Below, in pieces: positions 54,744-62,429 of a stretch of 64,000 nucleotides of DNA. The notes under the pieces were generated by a model. That model ran no database searches. It worked only from the letters and a program-made list of their open reading frames with translations, and had not been told where the DNA came from. Numbering within the stretch: position 1 is the first letter of the stretch; each line of letters opens with the position of its first letter. The translations under genes and the position numbers were made by a program. Source of the DNA: CALDTK01 sp965215115 (lineage in GTDB: Bacteria; Bacteroidota; Bacteroidia; Chitinophagales; Saprospiraceae); the NCBI GenBank assembly GCA_965215115.1, contig OZ244050.1, positions 2,666,001 through 2,730,000 on the forward strand, given 5' to 3'.

Positions 54744-55243
54744 GCGATACCTTCATTAGCTTTTACGGCATTCATAAAATACTGGATGACTGCTTCGTGC
54801 GAGAGGTCTGGCTCGCGAAGAACTACCAACCCTCCGGGACTTTTAACCTGCGCCCGTTGGTAGGTCACACCGAGTTGATAAGGCAGCGCAAGCATTCCAG
54901 CTCTATACCGCCCGTCCTGCTGGCGGCGGATATACAACTGAATGGTTTTGGCCTTTCGAGGAAGGACATTTTTATCACCGGACGCTGTAGGGTCGACTTT
55001 AAATTCCTTGTGTCTAAATTGATTAGGCGCATGTGCTGCAAACAGATTCTTATTGCCAGCTCCCATTAAAAACTGCTTGGGCTCTTGCCCTTTCAAAGGA
55101 TTCTTCGCAGCACGATAAGCCTTACCTACCGCTTCGTGAGCTCGCCGGGCACTGCCAAAGTAGATTGGGAATTCAATCCGGGTCCAGTCGCCGAAGCTTG
55201 GAGCGTGCGTGAGACCCGTTTGTTTTAGCAAGTTTAATGGCAT
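54740..55243 (-). CDS. cmr1: Cmr1, C-terminal part (downstream of a frameshift)
   Basis: The 167-residue frame from an internal ATG at 55243 is the C-terminal half of Cmr1 (LLKQTGLTHAPSFGDWTRIE, YFGSARRAHEAVGKAYRAAKN, ending in AVIQYFMNAVKANEGIA). The same frame extends upstream of the ATG as KHRNGYGQLHCDQTAD, which is the expected continuation of Cmr1's GGFG-x-(K/R)-x-R-x-G-Y-G motif. So the two halves are one gene broken by a single base. It overlaps cas10 by four bases. Confidence 0.85.
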   Translation of the reverse strand: MPLNLLKQTGLTHAPSFGDWTRIEFPIYFGSARRAHEAVGKAYRAAKNPLKGQEPKQFLMGAGNKNLFAAHAPNQFRHKEFKVDPTASGDKNVLPRKAKTIQLYIRRQQDGRYRAGMLALPYQLGVTYQRAQVKSPGGLVVLREPDLSHEAVIQYFMNAVKANEGIA

Positions 55244-55256
55244 GTCCGCAGTTTGA

Positions 55257-55787
55257 TCACAATGTAGTTGTCCATAGCCATTTCGATGCTTTCATCCCAA
55301 AACCGCCATAGTTCAGCATAATCGCAACCGCACGCTCCACCTCTTCAGCACGAGCCGCGTCGATCTTTAAACGTAGTTCAAATATTCCCCCTGAATCAAA
55401 TGCCTTACGTTCTGGCTTATTTTTTTCAGGCTGCCTATCGTTCTGCACAGCTTCGGTACCGTAGGCAAGAAAATTTAATGGGGTGTTGCGCCTGTCGGAA
55501 AAGCTGTTTGGGCCTACAACCCGAGGACGCTCAACCCATGCTACATCAACATTCACCTTACTCTTCGTCTGCTTATCATCCCCCTCCCCGAAGATTCCCC
55601 CAAAGATCTCGAACTCCCGCCGGCGCAAATCCTCGTAGTCATCCGTGGGATTCAAAGCCCGCCACCACCACCTGAGCGCCCCCTTTATACTTGGCGCCCG
55701 CAGCTCAGCTTTCGACTGATCGGCGCCACTCATGATCATCGGCGTGAGCAACTCACACCGGTACGTCCTCCTCACCACTCCACTCAT
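55257..55787 (-). CDS. cmr1: Cmr1, N-terminal part (ends at a frameshift)
   Basis: The 176-residue frame has the Cmr1 start YRCELLTPMIMSGADQSKAELRAPSIKGALRWWWRAL and FEIFGGIFG, and reaches the glycine-rich motif at LNYGGFGMK before running into an unrelated tail (ASKWLWTTTL) and a TGA. One extra A in the AAA at 55290-55292 (minus strand ATGAAAGC) explains this: with ATGAAGC the frame continues into the downstream half. Together both halves give about 349 residues, the usual Cmr1 length. Cmr1 is the base subunit at the 3' end of the crRNA. Start overlaps cas6 by four bases. Confidence 0.88.
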   Translation of the reverse strand: MSGVVRRTYRCELLTPMIMSGADQSKAELRAPSIKGALRWWWRALNPTDDYEDLRRREFEIFGGIFGEGDDKQTKSKVNVDVAWVERPRVVGPNSFSDRRNTPLNFLAYGTEAVQNDRQPEKNKPERKAFDSGGIFELRLKIDAARAEEVERAVAIMLNYGGFGMKASKWLWTTTL

Positions 55788-56524
55788 CGCCGATCATATT
55801 TTAGCGGCCGCACGGGCCACGTGACTCCAAATCCCATCGCCACACTCTTGCCGAGCGCAATCCCCGGCGGCAAGTCCAGATTGCTCCGAAACCGTACGTC
55901 GAAGGCCACGCGCTTGACGCCTTTGTAGAGGATCGGCCGCAGCATCCGCGCCGCCTCGAGCTCGACGCGGATCCGCTCGTCGATCTGCCACCCGATCCCG
56001 CCCGCGAAGGCAAGTAGATGGCCGGTGAGCAAGCGACTCAGGTAGTCCCCCTGCGCGTAGGCGTCCATGTCGAGGAAGGGGCGCTCGTTCTCCTGATTGA
56101 CCGGGAGGTAGTCGCGCACCTCGTAGCTCAGCAACCCACTCGCTACCTCCGGCTGGTGGTAGTCGATCTGGACGTCGTCCACGCGCATGCCGACGCGGCG
56201 CCCGTTGATCGTGAGCATCGGCATCGGACCGTTGAGCACGTCGCGCAGGTCGTCGACGCCGTCCCCGAGCGTCAGCAGGGCTGCATTCCGCCCCTCGACA
56301 CGGTACTGGACCAGTGGGTAGCGGTAGAGGAACTTGTCTCTGCCGGGGGCGTGATTGTGGAACCGATCCACCGCCCGCCCGACGTGACTCACCAACGCCC
56401 CCCGAAACGCACTCAAGTCCCGCTGCGCGAGCTCGAACCCGAAGCGCACGCGCATCAGTTTGAGGTGCGGCCCCGCGGTCGATGATTCGGCATCCGCCGT
56501 GGGGGAGTCTCGCTTCAGGGTCAT
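55784..56524 (-). CDS. cas6: Cas6 crRNA-processing endonuclease (Cas6b-like)
   Basis: The 246-residue product from ATG 56524 has FLYRYPLVQYRVEGRNAALLTLGDGVDDL, a segment typical of Cas6b-type proteins, and a glycine-rich C-terminus LPPGIALGKSVAMGFGVTW. Cas6 cuts the repeat RNA to leave the 8-base 5' tag. An in-frame TTG at 56572 would add 16 residues; I prefer the ATG. It is the first gene of the cmr operon, overlapping cmr1 by four bases. No promoter is obvious upstream. Confidence 0.9.
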   Translation of the reverse strand: MTLKRDSPTADAESSTAGPHLKLMRVRFGFELAQRDLSAFRGALVSHVGRAVDRFHNHAPGRDKFLYRYPLVQYRVEGRNAALLTLGDGVDDLRDVLNGPMPMLTINGRRVGMRVDDVQIDYHQPEVASGLLSYEVRDYLPVNQENERPFLDMDAYAQGDYLSRLLTGHLLAFAGGIGWQIDERIRVELEAARMLRPILYKGVKRVAFDVRFRSNLDLPPGIALGKSVAMGFGVTWPVRPLKYDRR

Positions 56525-56669
56525 GTAGGGGGTGTCACGGTACTTCGTGTCGCCGCGGGCGCCGAGCGGCAATATATGCGGCGTAGGCTTTACGTGGGCA
56601 TCAATTCTCGATTATCTCATTTGCACCCAGCCAGAGCCGCGACCGAAGATGTCGGTTGCGGTCCGCGAG

Positions 56670-57569
56670 CTAATCCGTGGCGCTCCCCACCACCCCCTCC
56701 AACACCCTCCGCCCCCACGCAAACGCCCGCACGCTCCCCAATCCAAGCGTTTCCCAGCCCCGCATCGCCCCCGCCGGCGCCAGGCCGATCAACTCGCTCC
56801 CCGTCACCCCCACCCCAAGCCCCTCGGCTACGACCTGAGTTTTGGCGAAAGCCGCCGCCATATCCGTCACGCGGTAGTCCAGCAGATTGAGCGACACCTG
56901 CGCGCACCCGAAGGCGGCCTGGTACCACCCGATCGCGCGCACCTTCGGCAATCCCTCGCGGACGTGTCTCGCGATGCGCCGCGCCAGCCGCACGTCGGTG
57001 GTGTCGAGGTTGATGTTGTAGGCGACGAGGACCTCGCGCGCGCCGACCACGCTCACGCCGGCCGTGGGGTGGGGCAGCGGACCGCCGAGATCGGGGGCGT
57101 CTGCGGGGGGCCGACGAGCGATACTGCTCAGGCCACCCCGCCGTACCTCCGCCAGGCTCCTGAACTTCTCTCGCCGCGCCGAGTGCTCGTAGAAGTACAC
57201 CGGGACCCCGAGCTCCCCGGCGATGTAGCGCCCGACGTCTTCGGCCACGGCTTTCGCCAAAACCTCGTCCAGGCCCCACAGCGGTACGAACGGACAGACG
57301 TCGAGTGCGCCGACGTAGGGATGGGTCCCGCGGTAGTTGCGCAGGTCAATGAGCTCGACGCAGGCCGCCGCCAGGTGTTTTGCCGAAAGGCGTACGCACT
57401 CGGGACTCCCCACGAACGTGAAGACCGTCCGGTTGGCGTCCGCGCCGATGTCGCGGTGGAGCAGGCGCGTGCCCGCGACAGACGTGATCGCGGCCGTCAG
57501 CTTGTCGATCACGTGTAAATCCCGCCCCTCGCTGACGTTCGGGACGCACTCCAGCAGCGGTGGGGGCAT
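56670..57569 (-). CDS. ftcD: Glutamate formimidoyltransferase
   Basis: The 299-residue product has LLECVPNVSEGRDLHVIDKL at the start, HRDIGADANRTVFTFVGSPE, NYRGTHPYVGALDVCPFVPL and VAYNINLDTTDVRLARRIA, all hallmarks of the formiminotransferase domain (EC 2.1.2.5), which transfers the formimino group to tetrahydrofolate in histidine breakdown. It lacks the cyclodeaminase domain, as in most Bacteroidota. ATG 57569 is chosen over an upstream Met because a GACCTTTG box ends three bases before it. Elements at 56839-56853, 57249-57263 and 57377-57391 are in frame. It is divergent from the secreted-protein gene by 33 bases. Confidence 0.94.
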   Translation of the reverse strand: MPPPLLECVPNVSEGRDLHVIDKLTAAITSVAGTRLLHRDIGADANRTVFTFVGSPECVRLSAKHLAAACVELIDLRNYRGTHPYVGALDVCPFVPLWGLDEVLAKAVAEDVGRYIAGELGVPVYFYEHSARREKFRSLAEVRRGGLSSIARRPPADAPDLGGPLPHPTAGVSVVGAREVLVAYNINLDTTDVRLARRIARHVREGLPKVRAIGWYQAAFGCAQVSLNLLDYRVTDMAAAFAKTQVVAEGLGVGVTGSELIGLAPAGAMRGWETLGLGSVRAFAWGRRVLEGVVGSATD

Positions 57570-57572
57570 ACC

Positions 57573-57580
57573 ACAAAGGT
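57573..57580 (-). promoter_or_regulatory. -7-like box abutting the ftcD start
   Basis: The minus strand reads GACCTTTG, three bases before the ATG at 57569. Together with the box at 57588-57595 it makes a 33-base divergent promoter region with almost no room for leaders. Confidence 0.3.
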
Positions 57581-57587
57581 CGTAAAC

Positions 57588-57595
57588 TAGTTTTA
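57588..57595 (+). promoter_or_regulatory. -7-like box abutting the start at 57603
   Basis: TAGTTTTA ends seven bases before the ATG at 57603; it matches TAnnTTTG except for the last base. Confidence 0.3.
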
Positions 57596-57602
57596 GGCCC
57601 AC

Positions 57603-59021
57603 ATGCCTCTACGCCTACTCTTCCCCTTCGTCGCCCTCCTCGTCGCCGCGCCGGCCCTCGCGCAGAAGGTCGTCGTGAGCCAGGAGATCACCCTCAAGGA
57701 CGACGACCGCTACGAGGTCTTCGCGGGCACCAACAACACCGTGGTCCTCTACCGCGACGACGCCAACTCGGCCGAGCTCTCGGCCTACACCCCGGCCATG
57801 GAGCGGAAGTGGACCCGCGAACTCGATTTCGACAAGTCCCGCCCGAAGCCCATCGGCGGGATGATGTCCAACGGGGAGACGGTCGTGTTCTACACCTACC
57901 GCCAGTCGCGCGGGCTGTTCCTCAAGATGCACCGCTACTCCGACGCCGGCAACCTCTCGGACTCCCTCACCGTCACCGAGCTCCAGGGCGAGTTCCTCAC
58001 GGCGGGCTACGACCTGAGCTACGACGCGGCCGGGCGCTACGCCATCCTCACGCACCAGCGCGACTCGCGGACGTGGCTCGCGCTCGGGGTCGAGGTCGCG
58101 ACCGGGCGCCTGCTCTACAGCCAGACCCTCGAGTTCGGGACCGACGGCCGCTGGCCCGACGAGGTGAGCGCGCCCCACGTCGACGACGGCGGCACGCTGC
58201 TGATGTGGTCGCAGTCCGACAACCGCCGCAGCCGCCTCGCGGAGCACACCATCCAGGTGACGCGCGTCACGGCCCAGGGCGAGCTCTCGCTGCTCAACAT
58301 CCCCCTCGAGGAGACCCTCGTCTACGACCTCGAGCTCGCCGTCGACGAGCGCAACCGCCGCGTCGTGCTCGCGGGCTACTACGCCGACGACCCCGACGAG
58401 GCCGCCGGCGTGATGATGCTGCGGATCCCGTACGACTTCGCCGCGGCGCCCTCGCTCGTGACGCGGGCCTTCCCCCCGGAGATCATCGCGGCCATCGACC
58501 CGAAGGACAAGCGCCTGCGCGGGATCGAGAACCTCAACGCCCTCCACGTCTTCTTCCGCCGCGACGGCGCCGCCCTCGTGGTCGGGGAGCAGCGCCGCGC
58601 CACCGTCCGCACCGTCGGCGGGCGCGGGGGCACCTTCGGGAGCACCATGAAGACCGACTACCTCTACGAGGACATCGTCTTGAGCACCATCGGGACCCCC
58701 GGCGGCGCGGTGACGGACTGGAACGAGGTGCTGCCGAAGAAACAGTTCTCCCAGGACGACGGCGCGGCCTTCTCGAGCTACTCCTTCGCCGTCACCCCGA
58801 GCGCCCTGCGGCTCATCTACAACGACGAGGTCCGCAGCGGGGGCACCGTCTCCGAGTACACCCTCGACGGCACGGGCCGCATCGAGCGCCACTCCGTGAT
58901 GAACACCGAGTACCAGGACCTGTGGCTGCGGCACGAGGCCGGGATCCAGCTGTCAGGCACCGAGATGGTGATCCCGAGCGAGCGCCGCAACCGCCTGCGC
59001 CTGGTGCGGCTGAGCTACTGA
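57603..59021 (+). CDS. Secreted protein of unknown function
   Basis: The 472-residue product has a signal peptide (about residues 1-20, LLFPFVALLVAAPALAQ) and then beta-rich sequence with repeated short strands (for example VVFYTYRQSRGLFLKMHRYS, RRVVLAGYYADDPDEAAG, SSYSFAVTPSALRLIYNDEV), consistent with a beta-propeller-like exported protein found in Bacteroidota. There is no C-terminal sorting domain or lipobox. I do not recognise a named family. It carries no dispersed element despite its length. Confidence 0.8.
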   Translation: MPLRLLFPFVALLVAAPALAQKVVVSQEITLKDDDRYEVFAGTNNTVVLYRDDANSAELSAYTPAMERKWTRELDFDKSRPKPIGGMMSNGETVVFYTYRQSRGLFLKMHRYSDAGNLSDSLTVTELQGEFLTAGYDLSYDAAGRYAILTHQRDSRTWLALGVEVATGRLLYSQTLEFGTDGRWPDEVSAPHVDDGGTLLMWSQSDNRRSRLAEHTIQVTRVTAQGELSLLNIPLEETLVYDLELAVDERNRRVVLAGYYADDPDEAAGVMMLRIPYDFAAAPSLVTRAFPPEIIAAIDPKDKRLRGIENLNALHVFFRRDGAALVVGEQRRATVRTVGGRGGTFGSTMKTDYLYEDIVLSTIGTPGGAVTDWNEVLPKKQFSQDDGAAFSSYSFAVTPSALRLIYNDEVRSGGTVSEYTLDGTGRIERHSVMNTEYQDLWLRHEAGIQLSGTEMVIPSERRNRLRLVRLSY

Positions 59022-59132
59022 GTGCGCCGACGGCGCGATCGTCGAATGCATAGTCGAAATCTTCATGCGTCGGCACGGGAATTGCAACACGGGAAGGCAG
59101 GCGTCCTCGGCGCCCACAGTCCGGAACCCCAT

Positions 59133-59558
59133 ATGACCGTCTCTCCCGCCGCCCTCACCGCTCCCGTCCAACCGGTCTTCTCGAAGATCTGCCGCATCCC
59201 CGACCTCCTCGCCGAGGGCGGCGAGCCGATCCTCAGCCTCTACGCCGACGACGACCAGGTGCTCCATATCCAGTGCCGCCTGCAGACCAGCGGTCACCTG
59301 GTGCTCTTCCCGGTCACCTTCCGGCTCGTCAACCGCTACCTCAACGGCGACTACACCCTCGCGCAGCTCATCGAGTGCGCGCCCTGCACGACCCTCATGC
59401 TCGTGACCCGCGCCCACAATTTGCTCGAGCTCGACAAGGACGACTTCGACGTGTCCCGCCTCAGCTTCGCCGGCATGCGCTACAACGAAATCCTGAGCCA
59501 CAAGTCCGCCAGCCTCGAGGAGATTCGCAGCGGCCTGCACGCCTGCCTCCGCAGCTAG
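59133..59558 (+). CDS. Hypothetical protein
   Basis: The 141-residue product reads as a compact soluble protein (SKICRIPDLLAEGGEPILSLYADDDQ, LHIQCRLQTSGHLVLFPVTF, LNGDYTLAQLIECAPCTTLMLV, ending in LEEIRSGLHACLRS). Codon pattern and length support a real gene, but I do not recognise it. I chose the ATG at 59133; the frame continues upstream to 59022 without conserved-looking sequence. A CTAG-rich inverted repeat follows. Confidence 0.65.
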   Translation: MTVSPAALTAPVQPVFSKICRIPDLLAEGGEPILSLYADDDQVLHIQCRLQTSGHLVLFPVTFRLVNRYLNGDYTLAQLIECAPCTTLMLVTRAHNLLELDKDDFDVSRLSFAGMRYNEILSHKSASLEEIRSGLHACLRS

Positions 59559-59570
59559 GGGGTGGGTCTA

Positions 59571-59632
59571 GTGAGTCTAGAAGGTCTAGGGTCTAGATCG
59601 TCCTAGCCTAGACCCTAGACCCCTAGACCTCC
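59571..59632. terminator. CTAG-rich inverted repeat, probable terminator
   Basis: Blocks of GGTCTAGGGTCTAG on the left pair with CTAGACCCTAGACC on the right across about 11 bases, 13 bases after the hypothetical gene. It is built from the same GGTCTAG unit as the palindrome at 5549-5578. No T-run follows. Confidence 0.6.
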
Positions 59633-59641
59633 TCCCCGCAC

Positions 59642-59649
59642 TACATTGG
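59642..59649 (+). promoter_or_regulatory. -7-like box abutting the murI start
   Basis: TACATTGG resembles TAnnTTTG and ends seven bases before the ATG at 59657. Confidence 0.3.
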
Positions 59650-59656
59650 TCCGATT

Positions 59657-60430
59657 ATGGACCTTGTCAACGCGCAACATGACGGTCCCATCGGCGTGTT
59701 CGACAGCGGCCTCGGGGGACTGAGCGTGCTGCGGCACCTGGTGCGCGACCTGCCCCGCGAGTCTTTCGTCTACGTGGCCGACTCCGCGCGCGCGCCCTAC
59801 GGGGCGAGGAGCGCCGCGGAGGTAACGGCGTTCAGCGAGGAAATCGTCACGTGGCTCGTCGAGCGCCAGGGCTGCAAGCTCATCGTCGTGGCCTGTAATA
59901 CCGCGACGGCGGCTTCCGCCAAAACCCTCCGCACGCGTTTTCCCGCCGTCCCCGTCGTCGGCATGGAGCCCGCCGTGAAGCCCGCCGCCCGGGCCACGCG
60001 CACCGGCGTGGTCGGCGTCATGGCCACCGCCGGCACGATCGCCTCCGAGAAGTACGCCGCGCTGCTCAGGGCGTACGGCGAGGGCTTGACGTTGGTAGAG
60101 GACCCCTGCGTCGGGCTGGTCCAACTCATCGAGGACGGCCACCTCGACGACGAGCTCCTGCGACAGCGCCTACGCGACATCATCGCCCCGATGCTCGCCC
60201 AGCAGGTCGACACCATCGTGCTCGGCTGCACGCACTTCCCCCTGGTCGAAGCCTCGATCCGCGAGATCGCCGGGCCGGACGTCACCGTAGCAGCCGACGG
60301 CGAGCAGCGTGTCGAGCTCTTCACGACGGGTGACGTGGGCGCCTTTCGGCAAAACGTGGGGCGGGTGCTGGGGGCGGGGTTCGACGCTTACTGCGCGCGA
60401 TGCCCCACGACCGTACCGGTACGCTTGTAA
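59657..60430 (+). CDS. murI: Glutamate racemase
   Basis: The 257-residue product converts L- to D-glutamate for peptidoglycan (EC 5.1.1.3). It shows PIGVFDSGLGGLSVLRHL, YVADSARAPYGARS, the first catalytic Cys in IVVACNTATAASAKTL, VVGMEPAVKPA and the second catalytic Cys in IVLGCTHFPLVEASI. Two dispersed elements are in frame: 59911-59925 (minus strand) codes for the SAKTL just after the active-site Cys, and 60341-60355 codes for FRQN near the C-terminus. Both catalytic regions are otherwise intact. Confidence 0.97.
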   Translation: MDLVNAQHDGPIGVFDSGLGGLSVLRHLVRDLPRESFVYVADSARAPYGARSAAEVTAFSEEIVTWLVERQGCKLIVVACNTATAASAKTLRTRFPAVPVVGMEPAVKPAARATRTGVVGVMATAGTIASEKYAALLRAYGEGLTLVEDPCVGLVQLIEDGHLDDELLRQRLRDIIAPMLAQQVDTIVLGCTHFPLVEASIREIAGPDVTVAADGEQRVELFTTGDVGAFRQNVGRVLGAGFDAYCARCPTTVPVRL

Positions 60431-60607
60431 GGACCAGAGCGAAGTGCAGCATCGAGGTCGGACATCGGCAACGTTGGGCTTATTATATTTAGCCAAAACC
60501 AGTCCGCTTCCGAATTCATCAACCGCTGCTACGTCAAGATTCCAGCAAAGTGGCGCTCGGGACTGACAGGGTGTTTGTCAACGTCGCGTTATGCGCGGCT
60601 AAAGGCT

Positions 60608-60985
60608 ATGTATAGATTCTGCCGCTTACCTTTATCTTAGCTCTGTCGGCTACTTGCGACCGCGACGCCTACCTCGACGAGCGCTGTGGCATCGGCGAGC
60701 GTTTCTCCCCCGCGTACGAGGGCGGGCCTTGCACCCGCTGCGCTACCGAGGACGGCTACGTTAAGATGGGCAAGCAGGGGCAATTTTGTCTTGATCCCAA
60801 ATCAATACCTTCGAGGTCCGCTCGTCACTTTCGCGAGGCCTATTCCCAATGTGCCCGTCGACACCTTCGTCATGTGGATAGACAAAGTGCAAAACCCCGG
60901 CACCGCGCCCGCCGTGTACGCCCAGGCCGGCGAACTCCATTACGGTTACCATAGCGAAAACGACGTGGAGTTTCGACTCGTGTGA
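60608..60985 (+). pseudogene. Degraded small Cys-rich lipoprotein-like gene
   Basis: One frame gives a short hydrophobic run ending in a Cys (TFILALSATC) and a Cys-rich segment (DAYLDERCGIGERF, GGPCTRCATEDGYVKMGK, GQFCLDP). Around 60790-60800 the sensible reading shifts to another frame (NQYLRGPLVTFARPIPNVPV, DTFVMWIDKVQN, ending FRLV, stop at 60985). The N-terminal start also needs a shift, since the ATG at 60608 soon meets a stop. I read this as a lipoprotein gene broken by at least two frameshifts. The region is AT-richer than its neighbours. Confidence 0.45.
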
Positions 60986-61356
60986 AGGTAGTCTGGCTAA
61001 TCAAACATGGGGTTACCAGATGATGTGCTGCACTTTTTGGGACCTCAAGCTCGAGAACTCCGACACGTCCGAAGGCACAAACTTCGAATTCGAGATGATC
61101 GATTTCGATATTGATTCCGACTGCTACCCGGACTGGGGTTGGGTAGTCGGGGAGGTAAAGGGTGGGCGCGGCGTGGCCGACGTGTATTGGCGCCCCTACC
61201 GGCCGCCCTTCGGTCTCGACACGATTCGCCACGACACGCTATATTTAGATCCGCTGCCAGGGGAGTGGCGATAACTGCCAGTCCGGTGTCGGAGCTTGCC
61301 GCGCCAGTTCGCCGATCCGCAACGTTGCCGCGCTAGGCCGGCAACGCTGTGACGCC
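60986..61356. other. Region after the degraded gene, with one short frame
   Basis: Apart from the short frame at 61020-61274 I see no gene, and no clear terminator before trmB, which ends at 61357 on the other strand. Confidence 0.4.
61020..61274 (+). CDS. Short hypothetical protein, possibly part of the degraded gene
   Basis: The 84-residue frame (KLENSDTSEGTNFEFEMIDF, DSDCYPDWGWVVGEV, DTIRHDTLYLDPLPGEWR) has an ordinary amino-acid mix, unlike a shadow frame, and follows the degraded lipoprotein-like gene. It may be an independent small gene or the end of that gene. No ribosome-binding site or promoter is clear. Confidence 0.35.
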   Translation: MMCCTFWDLKLENSDTSEGTNFEFEMIDFDIDSDCYPDWGWVVGEVKGGRGVADVYWRPYRPPFGLDTIRHDTLYLDPLPGEWR

Positions 61357-62115
61357 TCACCCCGCCGAAACCTCCCCCGCCCCCAGCGCCTCACTCCCGT
61401 ACCGGAACGGGCTCGGCGGCAGCTCCGCGTTGCGCTCCCAGCTCATCCACTTGATGGTGGCGCCCTGCCCGCGGTGCTTCTGCTCGTAGTAGGTCGGGTG
61501 CGCGAGTTCGGGGTGGGGGAGGGTCGCCTCCGCGTAGATGTCGGGGTGGTCGGCCACGAGCGCGAAGTGCTTCGGGTCGGCCTTGATCTCTTGGGCGTAT
61601 TCGTAGAGGCCGTCGTTGTCGGTCTTGAGGTGGAGGCGACCGCCGGAGGCGAGCAGGCGCGCGTAGTCCGTCCAGAAGCGCGGGGCGATGAGGCGGCGGT
61701 TGACGCTCGACGGGAAGGGGTCCGGGAAGGTGATCCAGACCTCGGCGACCTCCCCGATGGCGAAGAAGTGGTCGATTTGCTCGATGCGCGTCCGCAGGAA
61801 GGCGGCGTTGCCGAGGCCTTCGTCGCGGGCGGTGGTGGCGCCCTGGTAGATGCGGGCGCCCTTGATGTCGACGCCGATGAAGTTGCGGGCCGGGTTGGCG
61901 CGCGCGAGGGCGACGGTGTACTCCCCGCGTCCGCAGGCGAGCTCGAGGGTGATGGGGTTGGCGTTGCCGAAGTGGTCTGCGGCCCAGACGCCGCGCAGGT
62001 CCCTGGCCGTGCCGTCCGCGCCGATGACTTCGGGGTGGTGGAGTTCGCGCGGCTCGAAGTAGTTGTCGTAGGTCTGGAGCTGGGCGAACTTCAGGAGTTT
62101 GTTGCGGCGGGCCAT
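61357..62115 (-). CDS. trmB: tRNA (guanine-N7-)-methyltransferase
   Basis: The 252-residue product methylates G46 of tRNA (EC 2.1.1.33). It has LELACGRGEYTVALARANP for SAM binding, NFIGVDIKGARIYQGA, the family motif VWITFPDPFPSSVNRRLIAPRF, and GGRLHLKTDNDGLYEYA. ATG 62115 gives MARRNKLLKFAQL, the usual start. No dispersed element is inside. Upstream lies a 91-bp tandem repeat. Confidence 0.95.
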   Translation of the reverse strand: MARRNKLLKFAQLQTYDNYFEPRELHHPEVIGADGTARDLRGVWAADHFGNANPITLELACGRGEYTVALARANPARNFIGVDIKGARIYQGATTARDEGLGNAAFLRTRIEQIDHFFAIGEVAEVWITFPDPFPSSVNRRLIAPRFWTDYARLLASGGRLHLKTDNDGLYEYAQEIKADPKHFALVADHPDIYAEATLPHPELAHPTYYEQKHRGQGATIKWMSWERNAELPPSPFRYGSEALGAGEVSAG

Positions 62116-62429
62116 GGGGGCGAAGAAAGGGCGGAAGCTTCGCTTGCTGGATGGGCGGTAGGTTCGACGCGCTCCGCGCGCAACCGCCCTTATCGAATGC
62201 GATGTGCCCGGAGACGTGATGTGGTGAAGGGTGCCTAGTCCGTGCCAGGAGGCGTCTGGCGGGTTCGAGCAGAGCTCGTCGAACCCCCGCCCTGGTGCCT
62301 GGAGACGTGATGTGGTGAAGGGTGCCTCGTCGTGCCAGGGGGCGTATGGCGGGTTCGAGCAGAGCTCGTCGGACCCCCGCCCTGGGGTGCTTTGCTAGCG
62401 TCCCGTAGTGTCGCCGTTGGGGCACGGCG
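62116..62429. other. Intergenic region upstream of trmB
   Basis: Most of this 314-base gap is the 91-bp tandem repeat at 62210-62391. The remainder shows no gene; a GTTCGACGCGCTCCGCGCGCAAC-like palindromic stretch lies at about 62162-62183. Confidence 0.5.
62210..62391. repeat. 91-bp tandem repeat, two copies, with internal palindrome
   Basis: Two copies start with GGAGACGTGATGTGGTGAAG at 62210 and 62301 and agree over nearly their whole length. Each holds a palindromic segment GTTCGAGCAGAGCTCGTCG flanked by GGCGG and CCCGCC (near 62262-62286 and 62352-62376), able to form a GC-rich hairpin. A 19-base part of the first copy's complement (GTTCGACGAGCTCTGCTCG) also occurs in a CRISPR spacer at 30806-30854. 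Confidence 0.85.

Noticed and set aside
62262..62286. Hairpin in the 91-bp repeat as a tRNA arm
   Set aside because: No acceptor, D or anticodon arms surround it. I saw no tRNA or rRNA gene anywhere in the window.
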